A stretch of 64,000 nt of DNA from Thermus brockianus (lineage in GTDB: Bacteria > Deinococcota > Deinococci > Deinococcales > Thermaceae): contig NZ_CP016312.1 of the NCBI RefSeq assembly GCF_001880325.1, positions 62,001-126,000 on the forward strand, in the 5' to 3' direction. Shown piece after piece: positions 50,181-59,014 of this stretch; the stretch's first letter is position 1; each line of letters begins with the position of its first letter. A program made the position numbers and the translations under genes. The notes beneath the pieces were generated by a model that had not been told where the DNA came from, did not search any database, and saw only the letters and a list, made by a program, of their open reading frames with translations.

Positions 50181-51334
50181 ATGGACCGGCGGCTCCTCGC
50201 CCTCCTCTCCGGCGTGCTCCTGGGTACCCTAAGCGAAAGCAGCCTGGCCCCGGCCCTTCCCCTCCTGCAACAAGCCTTCGCCGTGGGGCCCGAAGCGGCC
50301 CAAGGGGTGGTGTCCATGGGGCTTTTGGGAGCGGCCCTGGCCTATCTGCCCGTGGCGGGCCTGGCGGGGCGGGTGGGGGCGGCAAGGCTCTTCCGCCTGG
50401 GGCTTTTCCTCCACGCCCTCTTCGCCCTCCTCCTCGCCCTGGCCCCGGGGCTTTGGGCCCTTTACCTCTTCCGCTTCCTCCAGGGGGTGGCCACGGCCAT
50501 GGTGGTGGGGCTTGTCCCGGGCCTAGCCGCCAGCGCCTTCCCCCAGGCCCGGGGCTACGCCCTAGGGCTCGTGGCCAGCACGGTGGCCACGGGCACCCTC
50601 CTGGGCCCCGCCTTAGGGGGGCTTGCCGCCGGGATTGGCCTCCCTTGGGTCTTCCTCCTGCCCCTCCCCGCCGGCCTCCTGGCCCTCCTCCTTTCGGGAA
50701 ACCTCCCAAGCCTTCCCCAGCAGGAGGGCTCCTTGGGGAAACTCCTTTTCGCCCCAGGTTTCCTCAGGGCCCTCCTGGCCACGAGCCTTTACTTCCTCCA
50801 CACCCTGGGGACCACGGTGGCCCTGGCCTTCCACCTGGGGACCGAGGGCCTATCCCCTAGAGGCATCGGGGGCCTTCTCCTCCTGGGCCCTTTGCAGCTT
50901 CTCCTCTTGGGAGCGTGGGCGGGGAGGCTGGCGGACCGGCTCGGGTACCGCCGGGTGGCCCTCCTTGGGGCCCACCTCCTGGTGGGAGGGGGAGTGGCCT
51001 TCGCCCTCCTGCCCCTCCTCCACCCCCTTTGGGGGGCGGCCCTGGGCCTGGTCCTCCTCGGGGTAGGGCGCGCCCTGTTCCAGGCGGCCAACAACGCCCT
51101 GGTCCTCTCCCTGGCCCCCCGGGGACGGAGGGGCTCGCCTCGGGGGCCCTTTCCGTGGCCCGCTCCTTGGGGCAGGCGGCGGGAAGCGCCCTGGCTGGGG
51201 GGAGCCTGGGGCTTTTCTACCGGCTCTTTCCCCACCACGGCCTGGCCTTCGCCGCCACCTGCCTCCTCCTCACGGGGCTCATGGGGCTTTCCGCCCTAGG
51301 GGTGCGGGCCCCGAGGGAGTCGGCGGAGGCGTAG
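50181..51334 (+). CDS. MFS transporter, frameshifted near the C-terminus
   Basis: A major facilitator protein with about 12 membrane segments (RRLLALLSGVLLGTLSESSL, FRFLQGVATAMVVGLVPGLAA, ADRLGYRRVALLGAHLL). The frame from ATG 50181 is good up to VLSLAPRG near 51120, then turns into Pro/Arg-rich nonsense ending at 51299. The proper continuation, GTEGLASGALSVARSLGQAAG and two more membrane segments to TAG 51334, is in another frame. One missing base in the C6G4 run at 51115-51124 explains it; with it restored the protein is 384 residues. Either a sequencing slip or a recent mutation. Substrate unknown; drug/sugar-type exporter likely. Confidence 0.75.
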
Positions 51335-51340
51335 GCCTCC
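51325..51340. terminator. small inverted repeat between convergent genes
   Basis: GGAGGC-GTAG-GCCTCC, a 6-bp stem with a 4-nt loop at the meeting point of the MFS gene and the convergent SDR gene. It might terminate both, but it is short and lacks a T-run. Confidence 0.3.
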
Positions 51341-52141
51341 CTACCTGGGGGGGAGGAGGTGGGCCATGCGGCGCTGGATGAGCCGGGTGGCCCCAAGGGG
51401 GCTTAGGCGGTAGAGGAGGTCCATGGTGCGGGCGTCCTGGCCCAAAAGGACCCGGAAGGCGTCCCGCTCCACGGCGTCCAGGAGGATGCGGGCGGCCACC
51501 TGGGGCTCCAAAACGGGTACCCTCGCTCCCTCGGCCCTGGGGGCCTCCACCCCGGAGTGCTGGGCGATCCCCGTGCGCATGGCCCCCGGAAGGACCAGGG
51601 TGACCCGCACCGGCGTGCCCTGGAGTTCCGCCCAAAGGGCCTCGGTGAGGAGCTTGACCGCCGCCTTGGAGGCCCCGTAGACCGCCTGCCCCGGCACCGG
51701 CACGAAGGCTCCCATGCTGGACACGTTTACCAGGTGGGCCTCCGGCCGCTGGAGAAGCCGTGGCAGGAAAGCGCGGGTCATGTGGAGGGTGCCGTAGAAG
51801 TTCACCCGCATCACCCGCTCTATGGCCGCCTCGTCCAGGTCCAGGAGGCGCTTAAAGGGCTGGATGATGCCGGCGTTGTTGATAAGGCCGTCCACCTGCC
51901 CGTGCGCCCTTTCCACCTCCTCGGGCAAGGCCGCTACCCTCGCTTTGTCGGTGATGTCCAAGGGGTGGAGGCTAAGCCCAGGGGCCATATTCCCCGCCTG
52001 GGCCTGGGTTTCCCTTAGGCCCTCCTCCCTCAGGTCCACCGCCGCCACCTTTGCCCCCCGCCGGAGGAGCTCCAACGCCAGGGCCTGGCCTAGGCCGCTC
52101 CCCGCTCCGGTAACCACCACGACCTTGCCCCTGAGCCTCAT
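51341..52141 (-). CDS. short-chain dehydrogenase/reductase
   Basis: 266 residues with SDR motifs TGAGSGLG near the N-terminus, INNAGIIQPF, and Y-x3-K in VYGASKAAVKLLTEAL. The C-terminus is extended (LLYRLSPLGATRLIQRRMAHL), as in SDRs acting on larger hydrophobic substrates. It is the last gene of the phenylacetate-type operon, 35 nt after the thioesterase stop. Substrate unknown. Confidence 0.82.
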   Translation of the reverse strand: MRLRGKVVVVTGAGSGLGQALALELLRRGAKVAAVDLREEGLRETQAQAGNMAPGLSLHPLDITDKARVAALPEEVERAHGQVDGLINNAGIIQPFKRLLDLDEAAIERVMRVNFYGTLHMTRAFLPRLLQRPEAHLVNVSSMGAFVPVPGQAVYGASKAAVKLLTEALWAELQGTPVRVTLVLPGAMRTGIAQHSGVEAPRAEGARVPVLEPQVAARILLDAVERDAFRVLLGQDARTMDLLYRLSPLGATRLIQRRMAHLLPPR

Positions 52142-52176
52142 AGGACCTCCCCCTCGAGGATACCCCCAAGGGACGC

Positions 52177-52596
52177 CTACGCCTTTTTGGCCGCCCAGCG
52201 CTCCCTAAGCCTCTGGAAGAGGGCCTCCACCTTGGCCTTGGGCAGGATCACCTGCTCCGTGCGCCCCACGCCGATGAGGTCCCCCAGCTCGTTGTAAGCC
52301 TCCATGGTGGCGTGGACCCGGTTGCCCTCCGTGCGCTCGTGCCGGGCCACGATCCTCACCCGCATCCCCGGGAGGGCCGAGGCCAGGTGCCGCACCTCCA
52401 CGTAGCTCCCAATCCCCTCCTCCCCCTCCTCCAGAAAGGGAAGGATGATCTTCCGCCCGGCGAGCTCCATGTGCTTGGCCATCCAGTAGGTGGCGTACAC
52501 GGGGTGGACGGGCCCGAGCTCCTCAAAGTCCACGGTCATCGCTTCCGTGACCACCGTTTCAAAGGTGGCCTCGTAGCCTTCGGGTATAGGGCGCAT
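52177..52596 (-). CDS. hot-dog thioesterase, fluoroacetyl-CoA thioesterase (FlK)-like
   Basis: 139 residues with a hot-dog fold close to the FlK-like group: [40 protein letters not shown] and [22 protein letters not shown]. It sits 2 nt after phenylacetate-CoA ligase, so hydrolysis of a non-productive arylacetyl-CoA is a reasonable role (inference). True fluoroacetyl-CoA activity is unlikely in this setting. Confidence 0.75.
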   Translation of the reverse strand: MRPIPEGYEATFETVVTEAMTVDFEELGPVHPVYATYWMAKHMELAGRKIILPFLEEGEEGIGSYVEVRHLASALPGMRVRIVARHERTEGNRVHATMEAYNELGDLIGVGRTEQVILPKAKVEALFQRLRERWAAKKA

Positions 52597-52598
52597 GG

Positions 52599-53933
52599 CT
52601 ACTTGCGCAGGTCCAGAACCCGCCTGAGCTTCCCCCCTTCGCTCCTCGGGGCCTCCCCGGGGGCGAGGAGGGTCACCCGCATGGTGACGCCGATGGTGTC
52701 CTTGATCCTGCGGGCCACCTTCTCCCTCAGGGCGTGGAGGCGGTGGTCCGCCTCAATGACCTCGTCGGAAAGGGCCTTTTTGCCAATTTCCTGGAAGAAG
52801 GCCTCGGAAACCTCCACCTTGAGCTCGGCCTCGTCCAAAGTCCCCTCCCGCCGCACCACGATCTGGTAGTAGGGCTCCACCTCGGGGATATCCAGGAGGA
52901 CCGCCTCCACCTGGGTGGGGTAGACGTTTACCCCGCGGATGATGAGCATGTCGTCCGTGCGCCCCAGGATGGGGCCCATGCGCACATGGGTGCGGCCGCA
53001 GGAGCAAGGGGCGTAGGTGAGGAAGGTAAGGTCCCCCGTCCAGTAGCGGAGGAGGGGCATGGCCTCCTTGGTGAGAGTGGTCAAGACCAAAACCCCCACC
53101 TTCCCCTCGGGCAAGGGTTCCCCGGTGTCCGGGTCCACCACCTCGGGCAGGAAGTGGTCCTCCCAGATGTGGCTCCCTTGGCGCTCCTCCACGCACTCGT
53201 TGGCCACGCCGGGGCCGATGATCTCGGAAAGGCCGTAGATGTTGGTGCTCCGAACCCCAAGCCCCTCGTCCACCTGTTTGCGGATGGCCTCGGTCCAGGG
53301 CTCGGCCCCCAGGACGGCGTACTCCAGGGAAAGGGTTTCCGGGGAAACCCCCCGCCTGCGGAACTCCTCCGCCAGGGTCTGGGCGTAGGAGGGGGTGCAG
53401 GAGATGACCTCGGGCCGGAAGTCCTGGATGAGCATGACCTGGCGCTCCGTCATGCCCCCGGAAACCGGCACCACGGTCATCCCCAAGGCCTCCGCCCCCC
53501 CGTGGAGGCCGAGCCCCCCCGTGAAGAGGCCGTAACCGTAGGCGTTGTGGAGCATCATCCCGGGCCTCGCCCCCGCCGCCCTTAGGGAGCGGGCCACCAC
53601 CTCGGCGAAGATGCCCAGGTCCTTCTTGGTGTAGCCCACCACCGTGGGCTTGCCCGTGGTGCCGCTGGAGGCGTGGATGCGGGCCACCTCCTCCCGGGGC
53701 ACGGCGAAGAGGCCGAAGGGGTAGTTCTGCCGCAGGTGGTCCTTCTTGGTGAAGGGGAGCTTGGGGAGGTCCATGAGGCCCCGGATCTCCCCTGGCCTCA
53801 CCCCCGCCTCGTCCAGAAGCCTCCGGTAAAAGGGGACCCTCTCGTAAACGTAGGCCACCACGTGGCGTAGCCTTTCCTCCTGCAAGGCCCTAAGCTTCTC
53901 CCTGGGAAGGGTTTCCAACTCCGGCTGGTACAT
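52599..53933 (-). CDS. paaK: phenylacetate-CoA ligase
   Basis: 444 residues from ATG 53933 ([14 protein letters not shown]), with AGGAGGTGA 5 nt upstream; a GTG 6 nt earlier is possible. PaaK-type ANL motifs: [42 protein letters not shown] and [20 protein letters not shown], plus a zinc-ligand-like CSCGR. It converts phenylacetate to phenylacetyl-CoA, the first step of aerobic phenylacetate breakdown and the effector that releases PaaR. The epoxidase genes (paaABCDE) are not in this window. It overlaps the PaaI gene by 44 nt. Confidence 0.93.
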   Translation of the reverse strand: MYQPELETLPREKLRALQEERLRHVVAYVYERVPFYRRLLDEAGVRPGEIRGLMDLPKLPFTKKDHLRQNYPFGLFAVPREEVARIHASSGTTGKPTVVGYTKKDLGIFAEVVARSLRAAGARPGMMLHNAYGYGLFTGGLGLHGGAEALGMTVVPVSGGMTERQVMLIQDFRPEVISCTPSYAQTLAEEFRRRGVSPETLSLEYAVLGAEPWTEAIRKQVDEGLGVRSTNIYGLSEIIGPGVANECVEERQGSHIWEDHFLPEVVDPDTGEPLPEGKVGVLVLTTLTKEAMPLLRYWTGDLTFLTYAPCSCGRTHVRMGPILGRTDDMLIIRGVNVYPTQVEAVLLDIPEVEPYYQIVVRREGTLDEAELKVEVSEAFFQEIGKKALSDEVIEADHRLHALREKVARRIKDTIGVTMRVTLLAPGEAPRSEGGKLRRVLDLRK

Positions 53934-54294
53934 CCTCACCTCCTAAGCGAAACACCGTGCCCGTGAAGAGGGCCACGAGCTTACCCTCCGACACCACCTC
54001 CACCCGGTAGGTGGCGGTGCGCCGGGAGAGGTTCACCTCCACCGCCTCCGCCTCCACCCAGGCCCCGGGGGGGAGGGGCCGGAAGTAGTCCATGCGGCAG
54101 GAGAGGGCCACGGCAGGCCCCCGGGAGTTGGAGGCGAGGGCGAAGGCGCTATCGGCCAAGGCGTAGAGGAAGCCCCCGTGGACCGTGCCGTGGAGGTTGA
54201 GGTGGGCCCTTTCCACCCGCCCCCCCACCCTGGCCTCTCCCGGGGCCAGGTGGAGCACCTTTAGGCCCAAGGCCTCCATGAAGGGGTCCCTCAT
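53890..54294 (-). CDS. paaI: PaaI-family thioesterase
   Basis: 134 residues. Hot-dog fold with HGTVHGGFLYALADSAFALASNS and SCRMDYFRPLPPGAW. In phenylacetate catabolism PaaI removes CoA from dead-end ring-hydroxylated esters, protecting the CoA pool. The extra tail after FRLGG overlaps paaK, so the two are translationally coupled. It overlaps livF by 4 nt upstream. Confidence 0.85.
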   Translation of the reverse strand: MRDPFMEALGLKVLHLAPGEARVGGRVERAHLNLHGTVHGGFLYALADSAFALASNSRGPAVALSCRMDYFRPLPPGAWVEAEAVEVNLSRRTATYRVEVVSEGKLVALFTGTVFRLGGEDVPAGVGNPSQGEA

Positions 54295-55016
54295 CCCTCC
54301 TCCACCTCCCGCCGAAGGCCCAGGTAAGCCTCCACCACCTTGGGGTTTTGCCGGAGTTCCTGGGCGCTCCCCTCCAGGGCCACCTCCCCCGCCTCCAGCA
54401 CAAGCCCCCGGTCGGCGAGCTCCAGGGCCACCTTGGCGTTTTGCTCCACCACGAGGAGGGTAACCCCCTCCCCCTTCAGGCCGGCCAGGATGCGGTAGAT
54501 CTCCCGCACCATCAAGGGGGCAAGCCCCAAGGAGGGCTCGTCCAAAAGGAGGAGGCGGGGCCTTGCCATGAGGGCGCGGCCGATGGCCAGCATCTGCTGC
54601 TCCCCCCCAGAGAGCGTCCCCGCCAGCTGCCCCCGCCTTTCCCTAAGCCTAGGGAAGAGGCCGTAGACCCGCTCCAGATCGGGCCGAAGGTCCTCCCTCT
54701 TCCGGAACCGGTGGAACCCCCCGAGGCGGAGGTTGTCCTCCACGGAAAGCCCGGGGAAGAGGGCGCGCCCCTCCGGCACCAGGACGAGGCCCCGCTTTAG
54801 GAGGCCCTCGGGGCTCCGCTCCGCTAGGACCTCCCCGTCCAGGACCACGCGGCCTTCCGCCTTGGCCAGGCCCAAAAGCCCCCTCAGAACGCTCGTCTTC
54901 CCCGCCCCGTTGGGGCCGATCACCGCCAGGGCCTCCCCCTCCTTAAGGGCGAAGGAAACCCCCCGCGCCGCCTCCAGGGGACCGTAGCGCACCGTGAGGC
55001 CTTCCACCCGGAGCAT
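54291..55016 (-). CDS. livF: HAAT/Liv ABC transporter ATP-binding protein (LivF)
   Basis: 241 residues with Walker A GPNGAGKTSVLRGL, signature LSGGEQQMLAIGRAL and Walker B LLLLDEPSLGLAP. It belongs to the third Liv importer of the window. Start ATG 55016 overlaps the preceding fusion gene by 1 nt. Position in a paaK operon points to phenylacetate or a related arylacetate as the imported solute (inference). Confidence 0.9.
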   Translation of the reverse strand: MLRVEGLTVRYGPLEAARGVSFALKEGEALAVIGPNGAGKTSVLRGLLGLAKAEGRVVLDGEVLAERSPEGLLKRGLVLVPEGRALFPGLSVEDNLRLGGFHRFRKREDLRPDLERVYGLFPRLRERRGQLAGTLSGGEQQMLAIGRALMARPRLLLLDEPSLGLAPLMVREIYRILAGLKGEGVTLLVVEQNAKVALELADRGLVLEAGEVALEGSAQELRQNPKVVEAYLGLRREVEEG

Positions 55017-56767
55017 CAGGCCACCTCCTCCCCCAGGTAGGCGGCCCGCACCAGGGGGTTCCTCTGCACCTCCGCCGGGGTACCCTCGGCAATCTTCTCC
55101 CCGTAGTTCATCACCACCACCCGGTCCGCGAGGCCCATGATGAGGTCCATGTCGTGGTCCACGAGGAGCACCGTGTACCCTTCCTTGGCCAAGGACCGGA
55201 GGAGGTGGGCAAGCTCCCGCTTCTCCCCCGCCCTAAGCCCCGCCCCCGGCTCGTCCAAAAGGAGCACCGCCGCCCCCGAGGCGAGGAGGCGGGCGATCTC
55301 CAAAAGCCGCTGTTGCCCCACGGTAAGCCGCTCCGCCCGCTCCCAGGCCAAGGACTCGAGGCCCACCCGCTTGAGGGCCCGGTAGGCGGTGGCCAGGGCC
55401 TGGTCCTCCTCCTTCCGGTGAAGGCCCAGGAGGACCCTAAAGAAGCCCGCCCGGGTGCGGGCGTAGGTGCCCAAGGCGGCGTTTTCCAGGACGGAGAGCT
55501 CGGGGAAAAGGTGGGGGTGTTGGAAGGTGCGCCCGAGGCCCAGGCGGTGGATGCGGAAGGGGGCGAGGCCCGTCACCTCCCGGCCGAAGAGGAAGACCTT
55601 GCCCCCATCCGGGATGAGGGTTCCCGTGACCAGGTTGAAGGTGGTGCTCTTCCCCGCCCCGTTGGGGCCGATGAGGGCCAGGATCTCCCCCCGCCGCAAG
55701 GCGAAGGAAACCCCGTTCACGGCGAGGAGGCCGCCGAAGGCCTTCTTCAGGCCCTCCACCCGGAGCACCTCCTCCCCCTTAGCCCCTTGGGGCGGGGCGA
55801 GGGGGAGGGGCTCGGCCTCGGGGAGGCGCCCCTCCTTCCGGGGAAGCCTCGCCGCAAGGAGGGGCCATAGCCCCTTGGGGGCCAAAAGGAGGATGAGGGC
55901 CAGGATGAGGCCGTAGCCGATGACCTCGTAGTTCCCCTGCCGGCCCAGGAGGAGGGGCAGGAGGTCCTTGAGCCAGTCCTCCAGCCCCGTGAAGAAGGCC
56001 GCCCCCAGCACCACCCCGGGGATCGTCCCCACCCCGCCCGCCACGGCCATGACCAGGTACTTGATGGAGGCCTCCAGGGAGAAGGGCGTGGGGTTCACGA
56101 AGCGCAGGAAGTGGGCGTAAAGGAAGCCGGCAACCCCCGCCATACCCCCCGCCAGGAGGAAGGCCTGGAGGCGGAGGCGGGCCGGGTCCACCCCGAAGCT
56201 CGCCGCCGCCAAGGCGTCCCCCCGGAGGGCGAGAAGGGCCCGGCCCAGGCGGCTTCCCCGCAGGTTATCCAGGGCGAGGAGGAAGAGGACCAGGAGGAAA
56301 AGGCTAAAGAGGGCGTAGCGGAAGCCCGTGTCCAGGGCATAGCCGAAGAGGGTCAAGGGGGGCAGGTCGGTGATCCCCGTGTGCCCCCCGGTGAGGCCCA
56401 CCAGGTTCCCCGCCAGGATGTACAGGGCCACCTGCCAGGCGATGGTGGAAAGGGGGAGGAAGTGCCCCTTGAGCCGCACCGTGAGCCCCCCCAGGACCAA
56501 GGCCAGGAGGAGGGAGAGGAGAAGGCCCGCAAGGAGGCCGAGCCACGGGGATAGCCCCGCCTTCACCGTGAGGAGGGCGGTGGCGTAGGCCCCCATCCCC
56601 ATGAAGGCCGCCTGGGCGAAGCTGGTCATCCCCGCCAGGCCCGTGAGCACGTAGAGGGAAAGGGCCACCAGGGCCGAGAGGGCGAAGAAGTTGAGGAGGG
56701 TGAGGTAAAAGGGAAAGGGCAGGAGGAAAAGGGGCAAAAGGACCAGGAGAAACCAAAGGTAGCGCAT
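55016..56767 (-). CDS. fused LivM permease-LivG ATPase
   Basis: 583 residues. The first 300 or so are a LivM permease (YVLTGLAGMTSFAQAAFMGM, GVDPARLRLQAFLLAGGMAG). After a linker (RKEGRLPEAEPLPLAPPQG) comes a LivG ATPase with Walker A GPNGAGKSTTFNLVTG, signature LTVGQQRLLEIARLL and Walker B VLLLDEPGAGL. ATG 56767 overlaps the livH stop (TGATG). The same fusion is found in the importer at 26898-28550, while the 3850-10211 system keeps the genes separate. Confidence 0.9.
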   Translation of the reverse strand: MRYLWFLLVLLPLFLLPFPFYLTLLNFFALSALVALSLYVLTGLAGMTSFAQAAFMGMGAYATALLTVKAGLSPWLGLLAGLLLSLLLALVLGGLTVRLKGHFLPLSTIAWQVALYILAGNLVGLTGGHTGITDLPPLTLFGYALDTGFRYALFSLFLLVLFLLALDNLRGSRLGRALLALRGDALAAASFGVDPARLRLQAFLLAGGMAGVAGFLYAHFLRFVNPTPFSLEASIKYLVMAVAGGVGTIPGVVLGAAFFTGLEDWLKDLLPLLLGRQGNYEVIGYGLILALILLLAPKGLWPLLAARLPRKEGRLPEAEPLPLAPPQGAKGEEVLRVEGLKKAFGGLLAVNGVSFALRRGEILALIGPNGAGKSTTFNLVTGTLIPDGGKVFLFGREVTGLAPFRIHRLGLGRTFQHPHLFPELSVLENAALGTYARTRAGFFRVLLGLHRKEEDQALATAYRALKRVGLESLAWERAERLTVGQQRLLEIARLLASGAAVLLLDEPGAGLRAGEKRELAHLLRSLAKEGYTVLLVDHDMDLIMGLADRVVVMNYGEKIAEGTPAEVQRNPLVRAAYLGEEVA

Positions 56768-57744
56768 CACTCCTCCACCGCCCGCGCCTTGAGGCTTTGG
56801 TAGAAGAGGGCGGGCACCAAAAGGAGAAAGACCAGGGCCTCCTTGTAGGCGCTGGCGAAGAAACTGGTAAAGCTCTCAAAAAACCCCACCAATAGCGCCC
56901 CCAAAAAGGCCACGGGATAGCTGGCAAGCCCCCCTAGGATGGCGGCCACAAACCCCTTGAGGCCCAACATGAACCCCATGAAGTAGGCGGCGTTGATGAG
57001 GGGGGCGAGGAGGAGGCCGGATAGCCCCGCAAGCAGGCTGGCGATGCCGAAGGCCACCGTCCCCGCCTCCTCCGGGGAGATGCCCGCAAGCCTCGCCCCA
57101 AGCCGGCTCTCCGCCGCCGCCAAAAGGGCCTTCCCATAAAGGGAAAAGCGGAAGAAGGCGTAAAGGCCGAGGACACTCAGGAGGGCAAAGAGGAGGACCA
57201 GAACCCCTTGCCAGGAAAGGCCCACCACCACCTCTCCCCTAAGGAGGGGCTCGGGGCGGAACTGCTCCGGGCCAAAGAAGACGAGGCCCAAGCCCTGGTA
57301 GGCCACGTGCAGGCCCACCGCCATGATGAGGAGGGAAAGCACCGTGGCCTCCCGCATGGGCAGGAAGAAGACCCGGTACGTGGCCACCCCCAGGTAGACC
57401 ACCAGGAGGACCGCCGCCGGGTAGGCCAGGGGCTTCAGAAAGAGGGCGAGGAAAAAGAGGGCGGAAAGCCCCAGGGCCCCGAGAACGGGCCCCAAGGCCC
57501 CCCGCCCCCGCGCAAGCCCCGCCCAGAGGAGCCCCAGGACCAAGGCCAGCCAGAGCGTCCCCGGGATCTTCCCCTCCAGGAGCCAGACCAAGGACAGGGG
57601 GGCGAACATGAGGAGCTCCCCAATGGGCACCAGGATCACCCGGGTCACGGCGAAGACCAGCACCATGGCGATGGCCAAGAGCCCGTAGATAACCCCGTTC
57701 TGGAGCCCATCCAGGAGGAGGAAGCCGAGGATGCTGGCGTCCAT
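56767..57744 (-). CDS. livH: HAAT/Liv ABC transporter permease LivH
   Basis: 325 residues, LivH type (LLDGLQNGVIYGLLAIAMVL, then VFAVTRVILVPIGELLMFA, and the coupling loop SLYGKALLAAAESRLGARLAGI). It is about 30 residues longer than the other two LivH proteins here. The extra length lies in the region around 57420-57600, which encodes two additional hydrophobic stretches. Three nt separate it from the binding-protein gene. Confidence 0.88.
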   Translation of the reverse strand: MDASILGFLLLDGLQNGVIYGLLAIAMVLVFAVTRVILVPIGELLMFAPLSLVWLLEGKIPGTLWLALVLGLLWAGLARGRGALGPVLGALGLSALFFLALFLKPLAYPAAVLLVVYLGVATYRVFFLPMREATVLSLLIMAVGLHVAYQGLGLVFFGPEQFRPEPLLRGEVVVGLSWQGVLVLLFALLSVLGLYAFFRFSLYGKALLAAAESRLGARLAGISPEEAGTVAFGIASLLAGLSGLLLAPLINAAYFMGFMLGLKGFVAAILGGLASYPVAFLGALLVGFFESFTSFFASAYKEALVFLLLVPALFYQSLKARAVEE

Positions 57745-57747
57745 GGC

Positions 57748-58920
57748 TTAGCGGAAAGTGCGCTCCAGCTTCCAGCGGCCCCTCTCCACCCGGACCATGA
57801 CGGCGGCGTCCTCAAAGCGCAGGCCCAGGTGGTCCTCCTTGGTGAAGGTGAAGACCCCGTGGGTGGCCACCAGGTTGCGGGTGGCCTCAATCTCGTCCCT
57901 CAGGGCGGCGCGGAAGGCGGCCAGGTCCTTGTCGGGGTCTGCCCTCTTCAGGGCCCTCTCCAGGGCGGGGCGCAGGATGAGCCAGGCGTCCCAGGCGTGG
58001 GCCCCGAAGGTGGAGTAGCTCCCGATGCCGTACCTGGCCTCGTAGCGCTGGATGTAGTCCAGGGCCACCCGCTTGGAGGGGAAGGTGCCGGGAAGCTGCT
58101 CCGCCACCAGGATGGGCCCGGCGGGGAGGAGGGTGCCCTCCACGTCCTGGCCGCCCACCCGCAGGAAATCGGGGTTCGCCACCCCGTGGGTCTGGTAGAT
58201 GAGGCCCGGGTAGCCCCGCTCCTTCAGGGTGCGCTGGGGAAGGACCGCCGGGGTGCCGCTCGCCCCGATGAGAATGGCGTCGGGCCGGCGGGCGATGAGG
58301 CGAAGGGCCTGGCCGGTGACGCTGGTGTCCGTGCGGTTGTAGCGCTCGCTGGCCACCACCTGGAGGCCTTTGGCCTTGGCCTCCGCCTCAAAGAAGCGGG
58401 CCCAACCCTCCCCGTAGGCGTCGTTAAAGCCGATGTAGCCCACCGTCTTCACGCCCCGGGCCACCATGTCCGCCACGATGGCCCGGGCCATGAGCTCCTC
58501 CGTCTGGGGGGTCTTGAAGACCCAGAAACGCTGGGCGTCCACGGGGTAGATGATGTCCTTGCTGGCGGCCAGGGAGATCTTGGGCACCTTGGCCTCCGCC
58601 ACCACGGGGATCATGCCCAAGGAGGCGGGGGTGGTGGTGGTGCCCACGATGGCCACGGCGCCCTCCTCCACCAGGCGCCTCGTGTTCCGCACCGCCTGGG
58701 TGGTGTCCGAGGCGTCGTCCAGGATGACGAACTGCACCTTCCGCCCCGCCACACCCCCCTGGCGGTCCAGGAGGTCCTGCAAGAGGAGGAAGGTGTTGCG
58801 CTCGGGGATGCCCAAGGAGGCGGCGGGCCCCGTGGCCGAGACCACCACCCCCACCTTCAAGGTGCCCTGCGCCCAAGCGGAAAGGGCCAGGGCCAACGCT
58901 ACCGCCAACCAACGCTTCAT
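57748..58920 (-). CDS. ABC transporter substrate-binding protein (Liv family)
   Basis: 390 residues with a standard signal peptide MKRWLAVALALALSAWAQG. The mature protein has the type I binding fold (TLKVGVVVSATGPAASLG, VQFVILDDASDTTQAVRN, THGVFTFTKEDHLGL). It is the first gene of an eight-gene operon ending in paaK, a thioesterase and an SDR, and lies just behind a promoter with a PaaR-like operator. It should bind an arylacetate or similar acid (inference). Confidence 0.9.
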   Translation of the reverse strand: MKRWLAVALALALSAWAQGTLKVGVVVSATGPAASLGIPERNTFLLLQDLLDRQGGVAGRKVQFVILDDASDTTQAVRNTRRLVEEGAVAIVGTTTTPASLGMIPVVAEAKVPKISLAASKDIIYPVDAQRFWVFKTPQTEELMARAIVADMVARGVKTVGYIGFNDAYGEGWARFFEAEAKAKGLQVVASERYNRTDTSVTGQALRLIARRPDAILIGASGTPAVLPQRTLKERGYPGLIYQTHGVANPDFLRVGGQDVEGTLLPAGPILVAEQLPGTFPSKRVALDYIQRYEARYGIGSYSTFGAHAWDAWLILRPALERALKRADPDKDLAAFRAALRDEIEATRNLVATHGVFTFTKEDHLGLRFEDAAVMVRVERGRWKLERTFR

Positions 58921-58964
58921 CTCCTACCTCCTTTTCCCACCGGGGTACCCCGGATAGGGTCTAA

Positions 58965-58978
58965 CTAACGATCGTTTG
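58965..58978 (-). promoter_or_regulatory. PaaR-like operator
   Basis: CTAACGATCGTTTG fits CNAACGNNCGTTNG, the pattern I recall for the Thermus TetR-family repressor PaaR, which phenylacetyl-CoA releases. It lies just downstream of the -10 box, covering the predicted first transcribed bases. No PaaR gene is in the window. Confidence 0.7.
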
Positions 58979-58984
58979 GCTTCC

Positions 58985-59013
58985 AGTCTACTTAGGGACA
59001 AGTGTCCCGTCAA
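58985..59013 (-). promoter_or_regulatory. promoter of the third Liv importer-paaK operon
   Basis: On the - strand TTGACG (59013-59008), a 17-nt spacer and TAGACT (58990-58985). The -35 starts 2 nt from the hpaD stop codon, so the hpa operon may also read through into this one. Confidence 0.7.
58995..59008. promoter_or_regulatory. second palindrome in the promoter spacer
   Basis: GGGACA-AG-TGTCCC on the + strand, a perfect 6+2+6 palindrome between the -35 and -10 boxes. It is unrelated to the PaaR pattern, so it may bind a second regulator. Confidence 0.5.
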
Positions 59014-59014
59014 G

